The notes: generated by a model not told the origin, from the letters alone. A stretch of 64,000 nt of DNA from Larus michahellis (GCF_964199755.1 NC_133906.1:12400001-12464000); one strand, 5' to 3'; counted from the stretch's first letter, positions 47,384-59,400 are shown. Translations and numbers: made by a program.

Positions 47384-48535
47384 GACCTTCTGCTGTGCTT
47401 TACGGCTGTCAAAACAGCTTTGGTCCCCAGCCATTTTCTCACTGGGTTGTTTTATGTATATGATTTTCCACATATACATTTTTCCTTGCAGCAATTTTGA
47501 GCGATACCTCACAGCACTTGATGCCTGCATTTCAGTACCTTGTGGTTTTAGACCGTACGCTTTCAATAACTGGAAGCTTTACTCAAGAGATCAGGACCAT
47601 ACGAGGAACAGAGAAAGGGAGGCTCTTTGGTGGCTCCTCGCTCCCCCATTAGAAACATCCAACTACCCAGTAGAAATATAAAGTAATGACAACAACAGGA
47701 CTGGAAATAACTTCAAAGTCAAACTGATATCTTGTGAAAGATGAGGAAAATGTTGCAAAGAAAATATCAAAGGCTCAAGAAGGATTTTCCTAGGCACTTT
47801 GTTACAGAAGTCTTTACCACCCCCTGCAGAGGCAATCAAGACTAATGGGAACATTAGTACAGCAGAGGACTACATATCAAAAGAGTCCCTGGAGCAAATA
47901 ACACCCAGTAACTAGAGCATCACTGGCACCATACTCCAAACCACCCCCCTCTGTCACAGAAATGAGTAAAAGGGTCGTAAACAGCAGAGAGAAAATTTTT
48001 GCCTTGTGACTGCAAATAAGCACCCAGCAGAGCTGTTAAAAGTTGCTTGCTGAAGAGAAAAATATGATTCTTCCAGTTTTATGGGCCGTGTTCAGATAGT
48101 TCTTACTCCTATACCATAAATCCAATTTTCCCATAGATTAAACGGAAAGCCATCACAGGCCCTGCTGAATAACGCACTGGATTGTCATGCCTCTGCTGCG
48201 TGACGTGCACCGAATCAATCCTCTGCCACCCTCACGTACGGCTTTGCAGTGTGGTGGCATCCACGGCTGCAGCGGTTGCCAGCAGCACTGCAGCACTTGC
48301 CACCTCAGGTGCTTGGCTTTACAGCCGTGCTTCCCACTCCAAGCGTGAGAAATACCACAAATACTGTCACAGCTCTTCATGTGGGGTCTCAGTTCTTGCA
48401 TAAACTTAATTTAAAAAACAACACAAATGGTTATGACAGAGTTTAAGCTATGAACGCACAGCCAGAGGTGGCTTGAGCAGTACCTGGTTCCCCTAGAAGA
48501 GTGCTCATAGGGGTAGCTGCAAAGGAGCAGTCACC

Positions 48536-49591
48536 TGTACTGGGTCCGCGTGGCAGGGTTTTGGTAGGAGGAGGCTTCAGGGGTGGCTTCTGTAGCAAGA
48601 TGCCAAAAGCTTCACCCATGTCCGATAGAGCCAATGCCAGCTGGCTACAAGATGGACTTGCCACTGGCCAAGGCCGAGCCCATCAGTGACAATGGTAGTG
48701 CCGCTGGGATAACATAGTTGAGAAGGGGGGAAAAAAAAGCCCTGTATGACAGCAACCAGTGAGAGAAACAACTATGTAGAAGGTCAGTGAAGAAGGAGGT
48801 GGGGAGGTGCTCCAGGCACTGGAGCAGAGATTCCCCTGCAGCCCGTGGTGAAGACCATGGTGAGCCAGGCTGGCCCCCTGCAGCCCATGGAGGTCCACGG
48901 TGGAGCAGAGATCCCCCTGCAGCCCATGGAGAACCCCACACCGGAGCAGGTGGATGCCCAAAGGAGGCTGGGATCCTGTGGGAAGACCGTGCTGGAGCAG
49001 GCGCCTGGCAGGACCTGTGGACCCATGGAGAGAGGAGCCCACGCTGGAGCCGGTTTGCTGGCAGGACTTGTGACCCCGCATCAAACCCACACTGGAGCAG
49101 GCCCTCTCCGAAGGACTGCACCCTGTGGGAGCAACCCACGCTGGAGCAGTTCGTGGAGAACAGTCTCCCATGGGAGGGAGCCCATGCTGGAGCAGAGGGT
49201 GAGGGTTGAGGGATCCTCCCCTGAGGAGGAAGAGACAGCGTATGATGGACTGACCACAATCCCCATTCCCGTCCCCCTGCACCGCTCGGGGGAAGGAGGA
49301 GAGAAATGGCAAATGAAGTTGCGCCTGGGAAGAAGGCAGGGGTGGGGGAAAGATGTTTTAAGATTTAGTTTTTAATTTCTTATTACCCTACTCTGATTGG
49401 ATTGGTAATAAACTAAATTAATTCTTCCCAAGTCGAGCCTGGTTTGCCCGTGATGGTAATTGCTGAGTGATCTCCCTGCCCTTATCTCCACAAGCCGTTA
49501 GTTATATTTTGCCTCCCTGTCCAGATGAGGAGGGCAGTGACAGAAGGGCTTTGGTGGGCACCTGGCGTCCAGCCGGGGTCAACCCACCACA
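48536..49591 (+). mobile_element. Solo LTR of an avian endogenous retrovirus
   Basis: The element starts TGTACTGGGT and ends CAACCCACCACA, i.e. TG...CA ends, 1056 bases apart. Flanking bases TCACC (48531-48535) and TCAGC (49592-49596) agree at four of five positions, consistent with a decayed 5-bp target duplication. Inside are the landmarks of a widespread avian LTR: GGTGGCTTCTGT near the start, a 48780-49200 block of imperfect repeats built on GCTGGAGCAG and TGCAGCCCATGG, and a 3' part with AATAAA at 49407-49412. Neither flank shows gag, pol or env sequence, so it is probably a solo LTR left by recombination. The class (ERVL-like suspected from the 5-bp duplication) is uncertain. Frames up to 209 codons inside it are not genes. 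Confidence 0.85.
49407..49412 (+). promoter_or_regulatory. LTR polyadenylation signal
   Basis: AATAAA in the AT-rich part of the LTR that follows its GC-rich body, where LTRs normally carry the signal for 3'-end formation. The + orientation agrees with the LTR orientation. Confidence 0.6.
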
Positions 49592-50067
49592 TCAGCGTAG
49601 CGTTTGTGGACGTGTGAGGAGGAAAGCAGGTAGATGCACCTCACAAGTGTGGCGTTTCTTGTAATGGAGACAGCGTGTCTTTGTGCACTGGTGGCAGCAG
49701 CTCACAAAGTGCTTGAGTTCAACCGTTGTGGTAAAGGTGGAGATCTGCCCAGGAGCTGATGGCCACACTTAGGGGGACTCTTCCTTTGCAAAAAGCACTT
49801 TTTCCAGGTGTAGCATTAAACAATGGTTCCCTTCCTGAAAATCACAGTGTCCTGATTGGCCTCCCAAGTACTCTGATGTTTGCTGATGTCTCTATAAGTG
49901 TGAATAACAGAGCTTGAATCTTACCGATTTGCAAGAACTTTAGGAATATTATGAATATGAAGTGTGCTGTGCAGGGGAACGTGGTGCCACATAAAGTATG
50001 CTGTGTGCCATGATTAGTGCTAAATGAACAGAAATGCCACTGACTGTTATGTGTTTGGAATAAACAG

Positions 50068-50169
50068 CCCACGTTGGCTGATGCGGCAAGAGGTGCTCTG
50101 AGGTTGCTCCTTGCTACATTTAGATTGAAGGAAAAGATCAAGTCTTTAGCCAAATACTGCCCGATGGAG
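50068..50169 (+). other. Exon-like segment, 102 bp, unrecognised product
   Basis: The segment is open for exactly 34 codons in one frame, from a modest acceptor (TTGGAATAAACAG) to CGATGGAG|GTAAGG, a strong donor. The peptide is Leu/Ala/Arg/Lys-rich and helix-like. No family is recognised. A second, very strong acceptor lies 95 bases beyond the donor. The same frame also reads through the interval between them, which weakens the case for splicing. Confidence 0.15.
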
Positions 50170-50264
50170 GTAAGGTACCACACGTCAGGTACCACCCGTG
50201 GGGCAGCACCTCAGTCACATATCGACATTTACATGTTTTTCTTAATTTTGTTTTTATCCTTCAG

Positions 50265-50520
50265 GTCTTTACGGGTATTTGAGGAATGTGGCAGGTTTTC
50301 CAGGTGTGCCTCCATGGATGGCCAATGTGAGACACTTCTCTGGAGGCATGGTCCTGCTCGTGTTGCCGTCCCTGTGAATTCAATCCCCCGGTTTAACAGC
50401 AGCAGGGTTGGACTCGTTTCTTGTTCTGCATTCCTGACACTAGGTGCTTCTGGTCTGCGTGCTTGCGTTTCTGTTAATGGTGCTAATTTTGTGCTGACGT
50501 GTTCTTGCTCTGGTTGCTGA
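50265..50520 (+). other. Open segment after a very strong acceptor
   Basis: A long pyrimidine tract (TTTTTCTTAATTTTG, then TTTTTATCCTTCAG) ends at 50264. Beyond it one frame stays open for 84 codons to a TGA at 50518-50520. Another frame is open for 36 codons. No convincing donor follows, so it could be a terminal exon, though I see no AATAAA close downstream. No family is recognised. Confidence 0.13.
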
Positions 50521-51271
50521 TCCTCTGTCATGTTTTGCTGCGTGCAAGCACGCTGGGGAGTGCTTGCCTGTATGCTTGTTTCTTCATTTAAAATGCTTTA
50601 AGGGAGGGCTTAAAAAAGGCATCTCTATTTTTATTATTCAAGTCTACATGATGAAATTAATATTCTCATAATAATGTGAAGAACAAAATCCCAGGCAAGT
50701 TAAAATCGCTGGGTTTGGGGGGTGTCCTTGGACTTCACATGAACCAGGCTTTCACCCAAGATCGCCGTATCCTTGTTCCTTAAGCGGTTTCTACCAGCCG
50801 CTGTCTTTGAGGGAGCGATACCTGGTTTAAACACTTGAAAACGCAACCAGGCTGACTCAGGGCAAGGCACCTTCTGCTAGAAAGCTTTGCAGAGAGATCT
50901 GTTTAAATGCCTGCTGTTCCGTGCCCTCCGGTTCAGCGCTGAATGCTAAACACGTTTTGTTAAAACGAGAGTGAGCGTGAATGCTTTGGACTTGAATCTT
51001 ATGTGAAAATGGCTGGCTAAAAATAACCCTATAGAGATTCCTGGAAGCAACACTGGGGTGTGGGAGGGAGAGATGGGCAGGACGTTTTTGAGATGTCAAC
51101 TCTTTTCTCACTCAGTTGGGTTGAAAAATTTTTAAATTCTTAAAAATTTCCTGAAACAGTATTCAGCATTACCAGTTTGAGTTCTCCATCAGAGCATCAC
51201 ATTTAGATGTTATCATGCTGTAATTTTGTCTGGGTTTGTCCTTGGAACTTCTTTACACCAGAAGTGAGCAA

Positions 51272-51324
51272 CAATTTCTAAACTGTAAAGTCACTTCAAT
51301 TTCTAAACTGTAAAGTCACTTCAA
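51272..51324 (+). repeat. 25-bp tandem duplication
   Basis: The unit starting CAATTTCTAAACTGTAAAGT (25 bases, through CACTT) occurs twice in direct tandem without mismatch, at 51272 and 51297, with the first three bases of a third copy. Perfect identity suggests a recent event. Confidence 0.95.
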
Positions 51325-51527
51325 ATGAGAAAATATTTTTTCCAAAAAATATTGAGAGAGAGCTATGAGAGATGCGAGAGGCTTGTCAAAGCTAAACCTT
51401 CCTCACATTAGTCCCTGCTTACTGAGCTGATGTTGCCCAATAATAAAATGGGGGTTTTGCAAAAGTGGTGGTGAGCAGAGAGTCACTGGCGGCCGCTCAG
51501 CGCCCCGCGTTTGCCATCATTTCCCAG

Positions 51528-51591
51528 ATCCCAACGGAGCCCCTGCAGCGAGACCCACGGGTTAGAAATTACTCCAACATCTCTGTTCCAG
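51528..51591 (+). other. Exon-like segment, 64 bp, unrecognised product
   Basis: A good acceptor (CGTTTGCCATCATTTCCCAG, ending at 51527) and a strong donor (CTGTTCCAG|GTGAGG) bound 64 bases that are open in two of three frames. One of those frames ends on a codon boundary, which would join in phase with the open frame of 52152-52223. No family is recognised. Both the segment and the joining are inference. Confidence 0.17.
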
Positions 51592-52151
51592 GTGAGGGCC
51601 GGCTCCGCAGGAGAACATTTGCCAGACAGAAATGCCCGTGTCAATGGAGCAAACACCTGACGGGTGCTTCGTGTCCTTGTTTGACAGGCTGGGGCGGCAC
51701 GGGCTCTGCTCATCTCTGTGGTTTTATTCAGGGAACAATTTCAGCTGGGTGTTGGCAACGGGAATCAAATTTGTGCGGGGACACTTGCAAAAGGCCGTGT
51801 TTTATTGCGGTGGCATAGACGAGGCACAGTGCTTCTATAAATGTTTTATGCTGTCTAGATTGCAATTCAGTACGGAGACTAAAAAAGAAAGTGTGGTAGT
51901 AAAACCTACCGTGGTCGTGCCGCAGTTCTCGCCTGCTCCTCGGCTCTCGCCATTTCTTCCCTTCCCTGTCACCAGCCCGCTCTCCTCCCGAGCAGGTTTA
52001 ACTCTCCATCTGTCTGTCATCTTCTCTCTCTCGCTATCAGGGCCTCAGCTGCTTCCCCGCTAATTGCACCGCCTTACATGACATAGGTATTTTCATAACT
52101 CCAGTAAAAGCTGCTTATTATTTTACATGGTGATTTCCAATCTGTTGTCAG

Positions 52152-52223
52152 ATTAGTTCCTGGCAACCTGAACGCAAGGCCCTGGCGGCTGGATACCTTC
52201 ATGCAAGTTTAATGAAGCACAAG
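52152..52223 (+). other. Exon-like segment, 72 bp, perfect donor
   Basis: The donor CACAAG|GTAAGTG is a consensus match and the acceptor is TTTCCAATCTGTTGTCAG. The 72 bases are a multiple of three and open in exactly one frame (24 codons, mixed composition with W, P, R, K, Y, H). The surroundings (52080-52310) are AT-rich and look constrained. No family is recognised. It is one of the two best exon candidates in the window, but unproven. Confidence 0.2.
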
Positions 52224-53237
52224 GTAAGTGGAAATACAATGCCGAGAGGAGGTCAGCAAAATCGCTTAATTAATTAAATACGATAGAATAACTTTAATTT
52301 CGGTAAGGGGGTGTTATCTTTCTGGAAATGCCCCTAAATGCCAGTTCAACCGAGCAGTGACACGTGAGCTTGCCTTTAGGTGCATCTCCAGACGGATAAA
52401 AGGCTCATCAAGCATGTGACGGGGACATTTCGTTTCCAATGAGACAGACAGTCCACACGCTTCGGACCACGCTTGGATGTGTGAATTACAGATAAAGTCA
52501 AGGCATTCATAGCGAGCGCTGAAGCCTTATATTTCTCAATGACAGAGAAAACATCACTTAAGTGTTGCAAATGATTAATATTTGTAGTTCGTCACAAGAA
52601 GTTTAATCTATTCACACAAAATACACTACAAAATGGTAAAGTTTAGCTTTTTTTTTTTTTTTGAGTGAGGACACTGAGAATGACACACAGGTGAAGGATC
52701 TGTTCCTTCTCCTCCCAGTTCTGTCGGAGCATCCCCAGACCTGAGCTGGGAGGTGGCGGTGCCATGGCATCCCCCCATCGCCCCGCTGTTGTCCGTGTGA
52801 AATCGCTCTGCTCCGCATGGACTTTGCTGTTTGTCTCATTCCAGCCTGGCCTGCGGAGCCTGCCCTCCCCACCACTGCCCCAAAGCAGGGACAGACCCGG
52901 CGGCCACCACCGTGGTGCCGAGGGGACCCCCCAGCCCTCTTGCCTCTGCCTTCAGCCGCATCACTGAAGGGGTTAATTTGTTCTGAAACACTGTTGTTCT
53001 CATGAGTTATCGGCTGACTCCTGCCAGCTGAGTGGAAAAGTGATTTAATTTTCCAGTTTAAGCATGGCAGATGTGTGTGTGGGAGGGCTGCGAGGGAAAA
53101 GGGGGGGATTGTTGTTGTTTTTAAGGTGACCAAAATCTGGTCCACCAGATTTAATCTAACCTACTTTCAGTCCTCTGGAGGGGTAAAGGCTGACACAGGG
53201 CTGCTTTTGTGGCAGGGTGTGGGTGATGGGGGCTTTT

Positions 53238-53420
53238 GGTGGGGCAGAGGCGTGGGTCCATGGTGGGGCAGAGATGTTGGCCCATGGTGGGGCAGAGACG
53301 TGGGTCCATGGTGGGGGCAGAGACGTGGGTCCTTGGTGGGGCAGAGATATCGGCCCGTGGTGGGGCAGAGACGTGGGTCCATGGTGGGGCAGAGATGTGG
53401 TTCCATGGTGGTGCAGAGAG
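53238..53420 (+). repeat. 24-bp minisatellite, about 7.6 copies
   Basis: Units beginning GGTGGGGCAGAGACGTGGGT start at 53238, 53262, 53286, 53310, 53335, 53359, 53383 and 53407. The spacing is 24 except one 25-base step caused by an extra G. Units differ by a few substitutions (ACGTGGGTCCAT versus ATGTTGGCCCAT types). Because 24 is a multiple of three, all frames on both strands stay open and give octapeptide repeats. The extra G shifts the frame in the middle, so these are not real proteins. The + strand is G-rich. Confidence 0.97.
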
Positions 53421-53429
53421 GCAGCCACC

Positions 53430-56400
53430 CGCCCGGGCTGGGACGAGCCCCCGGGGCAGAGGAGCGGGGTGGTGCGAGAGCAGCTTTCTGCTGCTGAGCC
53501 CCTGCTCCAGGTCTCCCAGGAGCCCCGTCCCTGTGGGGTTTTGCTGCAGAATTGGCAGCAGCAGAACAGGTTCATGCGCTGCCCTCTGCAAAAAACCCTT
53601 TCTAACCTGTTCTTGCCTTTGCAATCCCCTCTTGCCTCCGATGCGCAGGCTGCCGTGGATTTACACGTTATTTGTTTGACTTAAAGCGTGTCTTGCTTTA
53701 GCATTCAGTCATATGTTGTGAAGGTCAGAGCCCTGCTTTGGCCTCAAAGGTGAAAAGCTGTAATAAAAAATCAAGTGTTAGTAAGCTTTTTCACTTCCCA
53801 CTGTAGGGAGAGGCAAGACTTGAATGATGCCAGCAGGAGTGTTGGGCAGGAGTTGAAGAAGAACTGAATTTTATTTTGTATCCTTTTCTTTCTGTTCTCC
53901 TTCAACAAGAACAACTGGTTGTAAGTACTTGGGATGTCGGCTTCAGTAATTGAAAGGATAATTTGGCACAGGGAATATCCAAAGACAATGTCTCATGCTA
54001 ATCAAAAACCTGTGATAAAAGAACAGTACAGTCTGTTATTCATAATTAGTCCTATCTTCAACTCTGGAAGCTAACGGTATCCAAAACAGCAATTTTAGCT
54101 CCGGAACAGTGAGCCATCACAATATGCAGCACAGCAGGAGACGGAGCTGCTCACTGGCTGCCAGCTCCGTCCCTGCTCTGCGTCTCCCCCGTCCCTGTCC
54201 GTATCCATTCCTCCGGCTGACTTGCACCCAGCCCCCCGTGCCAGGTGCCTCTTTGCCAAAGAGCTGGCGCGGTGCTTTGGCCGAAGGGGCCAAGGGGGTG
54301 CAATGGCAACGTCCTTCTCCTCTGGGAATGGCAGGCAGTGGGGAACTCCAAGGAAAAGCAGTTCAAGGCATTTCCCTTCTAGGTTTGTAATGCTCACCCA
54401 GGAATCTAAATTTCAGCGTTACTGGTAACAGCTTATTGATAGAAAGAAGAAACCAATGATGAAGGATCTCACGGTGGAAGAAACGACGTACTTTGAAATA
54501 TTCTGCACAGAACACAATCTTCAAAACCATCGTTTTCCTTTACACTTGAAAATCACAGCCTCTGCTTTTGAGTTATTGGATGAGGAAACAAGAAGCAGCA
54601 TTTGTGTGGTGACCGAAAGATTCCTCTACAATGTACAAATGAAAATTCATTGCAAACATAATGCAACAACAAAGAATGCAAATGTACAGACACGGATAAA
54701 TGGCAAATAAATTCAGCAAAGAGAAATGCTGTGTATTTAATGGAAAATGACACAGTAAGGTGTCTCTGCACACTTCAGATGAGAACCACATTAATTCGTT
54801 TCAGAGCTGGTTCGTTACTATATTTTGATACAGTGCTATTCGCGTGGTAACGGTGGAATTGGTTCCGCGAGCCTGCTCCATCCGCACAGAGAACGCGAGC
54901 ACACGGCAGTGCGGTGCGGCAGCAGTCGGCAAGAGAGGGTAACCTGGTTCGGAAACGCTGGGAAAGGTGCAGAGCTCCGGTTTGGGCTGATGGGTCAAAG
55001 TACGACTTGAGGTCAGAGATCTGGAGATCTGCAACCTGCCCCGTCTCACTGGAGATGGCCGGGAGCAGGACACGGGGACACGGAGCCTTTCCCTCTCCCC
55101 CTCGTGTTTAGAAGGTGAGTACTCAGCTGCCTTGGATCACGTATGGAAGAGCAAAAAGGGGAGATGGTGTCAAGGTTTACTTTGTTCATAAAGCGTTTTA
55201 AAATTGCCATAGGTGATGTAGCCTCCAAGGTCGGAGTGAGTGCGTTTCGAACCGTGCGCTGCAAACACACAGAACCAAACCCCGCACCGGACCCGAGTGA
55301 GCGTAACCTCCTGTACCACCAGCACTTGCCTCGTGAACCCCCTGAGCCAGACCACGATGCTCCGCGCTGGGAACTCTTCGGGAGGTCCTTTCAACACGTC
55401 TCAGCGATGCAAGGGTTGGGAAGGTGTTGTGGCTTCATTTTTTTTTTCTTTAAGTCAGTACAGAAACTGCCATTGTACCATTGCTATGTCAAAAATTGTC
55501 AGTTGGAGGTTTGAGGAGGTTGTTTTTTCTCTGCCCCTTTTAGTCCTCTCTGTTTTTGCAAATTAAAAGAAGTTTTCCCATCAGATTCAATTTCTACTTC
55601 AAATAAGTAGCATTTATGCTGGGGAAAAACTCTTCAAACCACTCAGAAATCGAGCAGTAAATCAATGGCAGCTTCAGAACAAATTAGCGATGCCGAGAAA
55701 CTGGAATGAAGTCAGGGATTGATGGGTGGGTTTTCAGAATGACACACGTGTTGAAACCGCACCTTTTCAGTTCAGATCTCGGGGTATTTGTCTCTGGGAA
55801 GCTGATCCCTCCCGGACTGGCTCAGGGAACCAACAACCCTCCACGAGAAGGCGGCTGTACGTTGGGCTCCGAGACCACCCAATTCAGTAGCTATTTAAGC
55901 ACACTCCAGATTTCCCAGCACCTGATAAAATCACACTGACGGCTTGTCTCCACGCCTATCGTGAAACATTTGCTGACCTGCCTGGTTTTAGATAGGAGCA
56001 AGCCCCTCCTTTTGCTTATTCATGAGTAATACAATTACGTAGAATGAGAGGACGTGGAAACCAGCTTTTAGTAGCTCTGAATGGCAGCTTCCAGCCCCAG
56101 GAAAACCAAATATTTGGGGCTAAAGTTATACAAGGCGGTACACTGTTGGTAATCGGGAGTAAATGAGGCGTTAAGGAGGAACCAGCTGTTCGTGGAGCAG
56201 AACTGCAGCGCCCACGAGGAGCGAGGCTGCGCCCCGGGCGGCAGAAGCTTTTCTGTTCCTCCTTTTCTTTTTTTGGCTCTACCTTGCAGCTCTTGCAGGC
56301 AAATGAAAGGGGGGAAATGACAGAGAGATGTGAGACTCAGTTCTGATGGCTGTAGTATTGCATGTAGGTTTCCCGGTGGAGAAAGCACTGCAATGTATCT

Positions 56401-59400
56401 TAAATATTTTTAGGGTAAAAGGCCCATTGAGCAAAGATTAACTGTTCTGGAGCACTAACACTGCATGAAAAGGCATCATTATATTTGGCAAGTGCTGCTT
56501 TCTGTCGACAGCAACCTGTTATTTGACTTTAGTTATTTATTTTTGTTAAATGAGGGGTACATTTCCATGTGATACATTTTTAAAGTGTTAGCTTGAGGAA
56601 TGGGATGTAGTTCAGGGGACACGGGGGCTATTACCTGGTTTGCCTGTCTCTCTAACACGTGCTGCTCATCACTGCATCCTTTTTCATCTTGAAGCTCTCT
56701 GGAGCGGCTGACACCCTGTGTTTGTAGGTCAGGCAGCAGCAGAAACACGCTTTCCTTTAAGTACCTCACTTAGGAGCAGGATATGGAAATGATCCAATTA
56801 ATCATCTATGATTTCTCACAAGCACATTAGAATGAGATCACAGTGTTCATCCAAAGGAAATCTTTTCCACGGCTGCACTTAATTTTGTTGAATAGTCTCG
56901 GTGCTGTCACATCCTGACTCTCCTGTACCTTTTGGTTCACGCTCAGGCTTCTCTTGTTCTTAGTCCCTTCACTCAATTAATCCTTCTTCCTTACGTTAGC
57001 CCTGAAATGTCATCTTCTGCACCGGCTCAACATGTCTGTTTTCTGATTAATCTGCCTCCTGCCTGAGCTCTGAGCCCATTTAAAAAGCCTCAGCAGCCTG
57101 GGACTTCCTACGAGGTTTTCCATTTCCTTTTCTTATTTACTCTAGAAAATTGCTGATGGAAGAAAAAAAAGAAGTTTCCCCTTTGCTCATGGAAAATACA
57201 TCAGAAACTGAATATAGCTTCAAGGAATAGCTGAGGTCCATCTGGCTGAAGCAGGAAGGCAGAAACAAAAAGGGGAAGATGAGAGTGAGAACATCTGGAT
57301 TTCGGTCCCAAGATACCCATGTAATAGACTGAAACACTGAAATACCTAAAACCACGGTGTTCTTATTCGCCCTGGTGCACGTGGGTCCTGGTTGAATAAG
57401 AGGGATAGAGAAAAGGGAGAGAGAAAAAGCAGAGATCATATAGAATATCAACTAATGTCAAGTTATCATCCAGAAACCTGTTTCCTACAGTGTGTTCTTT
57501 CCTCGCTCCCTGACTTGGGTTGTTCTGAAACGCTCGCCCTGGTGCCTCGTTACAAAGCTCCAGCATCTTCATGATGAAATAGGGTCCAGCAAGTCTGGGG
57601 TTCTGCTGGAGCCAGGAGATGCTGGAGCAGGTCTCCGTTCTGCCCAGCCTGTCCTGTGACCTTGGGAAGCCTCTTCGTGGGTCTCCGTTCTTCATCTGCG
57701 AGAGCCGGTACCACCTCCCCGCCACTGCTGTGGGGGCAAAAGCACTCGGGAGGTGCAGGTGCTCGGATGTGGTACAGCACAATGGCACTGTATGAGTTTT
57801 CTGCACCGAAACACTTGGAGGTGACTTAAAAAGCAAATACATAGTATTTTAATGGTTGGATGTGTTTATCACTGTACCACAGCCGTATCTCATGATGTGA
57901 GTAACAGTTATAAAAGCACTTTAAGCTTATTTGACAGTAAATGTGTTGTGGCTATTTTCTATCTCTTCCCCTTGTATTTTAAACTCCTCAGCTGTGTCAT
58001 CGCTATTTGTCAGCATCGGAACTCCAGCGGGGTGTGCAGAACTGTGCTGGGTGCGAGGGAGAAGTCGGTGCCTGACGGAGGAGCGGGTTTGGGGGCACAT
58101 GGCCAGGACGCTGCTCGGCCCGTGCCAGCTCATTTCACATTCTGTGGCAGAATTCAATTTGGACACCCTGGGAGAAGGAAGGTTTCAGGATCAGTTGAAA
58201 TATAGTCGCTCGCTTTCAAGCACTGTAAGTTTTCAGGTGGGCAGAACTGAATGGATTGCCCTTTACCCAAAAATGTAATTTCTCTATTACAGAAGAGTAG
58301 CATTTGTAAAGAGCTGTAACCTGTGTTCAGTCTCTGGCCAGTAACAGAGCAGTGTCTCACGGGGTAGCAATAAATTCTATATTGACTCTGAACAAAATTT
58401 AATACCTGCTGCATTTTCCTCTATGTGGGAGGGTACTTACTGCAAGGTAATATGCTGGCAAGTCTGAATAATTCAAGTAGCCAAAGGTACTTCTAGATAC
58501 AGGCATATGTATGAAGAAGGTCCCCTCCTTCAGTTCCGGTACCCACCAAGCCCTTCTTCTCCTCTTTGTGAGGATGTGCTGCACATCTGCTAAATGACGA
58601 AGCCTTACCTTCTTCAGCCTGTGATTAGATTACCCTTGCTTTTACCCTGGAGTGCCAATTAAAAAAGAATCCCATGCAATCCTACAAAAGAGCATAAAAG
58701 TAAACATGGGAGACTTGTCACGAGCTGCTCCCTTTCTGTGTCACCACGCACACCGAGCATGACTGCTCCTGCAGGTGACAGTAATTGAAACAGGTGCTGG
58801 ATTAATATTTATAAGTCCTTACTAAAGCACTATTTGATCTCCTCATGAGAAATGCTGCACGTGGAGCACTTTCTGTGACCTGGCTCTCAAGTGCCCTCCA
58901 TTCTCCCGTGCTTCTTGTGCACATCATGCACATCGCCAGTGGAATTTCATATTATTCATAACTTGTTTTTTATATCTCAAAATGTCTGAAGAGAGACGTC
59001 AATGTCTCTTTTCTCCACAGAGCTGGCCAGGGAGCACTGCTCTCTAAAATGGAGCCTCTGCTCAAACAAGCTTAAAAATAATAGTCAAACAAGCAGGTCT
59101 AAAGCTCTGGCGGGCGGCTCGGAGGATGCCCGGCCTCCAGCCCAGCCTCGAGTCTGGGGGTCCAGCACTGCTGGCTCTGCTGGTGCCAGGAGGGAGGAGA
59201 CAGCGTTGTCCCCACCTGTTTCTACTGTTCTTGGGTTTTTCATGAGTGACATTAGCGGGGAGCATTTCTGAGCAAAAACGGCCAGGGACAAAACCCTCCA
59301 CCCGAGTCTCAGCCCCGGCTGATCTGGCAGCTCCCCGCTCCGTCTTGGTATTCCGCTGGTGTAGTGGTCTGTAAGCACTCGCCAGTTCCTCTCAGCGTGT

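Larger units (their letters stand above)
45350..48530. other. Unique non-coding sequence
   Basis: Positions 45640-45990 are AT-rich and element-like (listed separately). Positions 46260-46490 are GC-richer with overlapping frames. A TTG microsatellite lies at 47351-47382. Positions 48180-48340 are GC-richer and repetitive in feel (GCAGCACTGCAGCACTTGCC) but match no family I know. Confidence 0.5.
49600..53230. other. Unique non-coding sequence with exon-like segments
   Basis: No interspersed repeat seen. A short inverted repeat (AAATTTTTAA/TTAAAAATTT) lies at 51126-51149, a 15-base T run at 52648-52662 and a GC-rich patch at 52690-52960. Positions 52240-52310 include CGCTTAATTAATTAAATACG. Exon-like segments and a tandem duplication are listed separately. 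Confidence 0.5.

Noticed and set aside
47291..47566. Polyglutamine-containing - strand frame
   Set aside because: The glutamines are the (TTG)10 microsatellite read in reverse. The rest has no domain.
48645..49375. Open frames of 140-209 codons on both strands
   Set aside because: They lie inside the LTR over its GC-rich GCTGGAGCAG repeats. Overlapping frames on both strands show a composition effect.
53075..53684. Five overlapping open frames of 139-157 codons encoding octapeptide repeats
   Set aside because: They are products of the 24-bp minisatellite, whose period keeps every frame open. The single-base insertion shifts the repeat register between frames.
55084..55120. Very strong acceptor immediately followed by a strong donor
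   Set aside because: Only three bases lie between the two signals. A microexon of that size cannot be argued from sequence alone.
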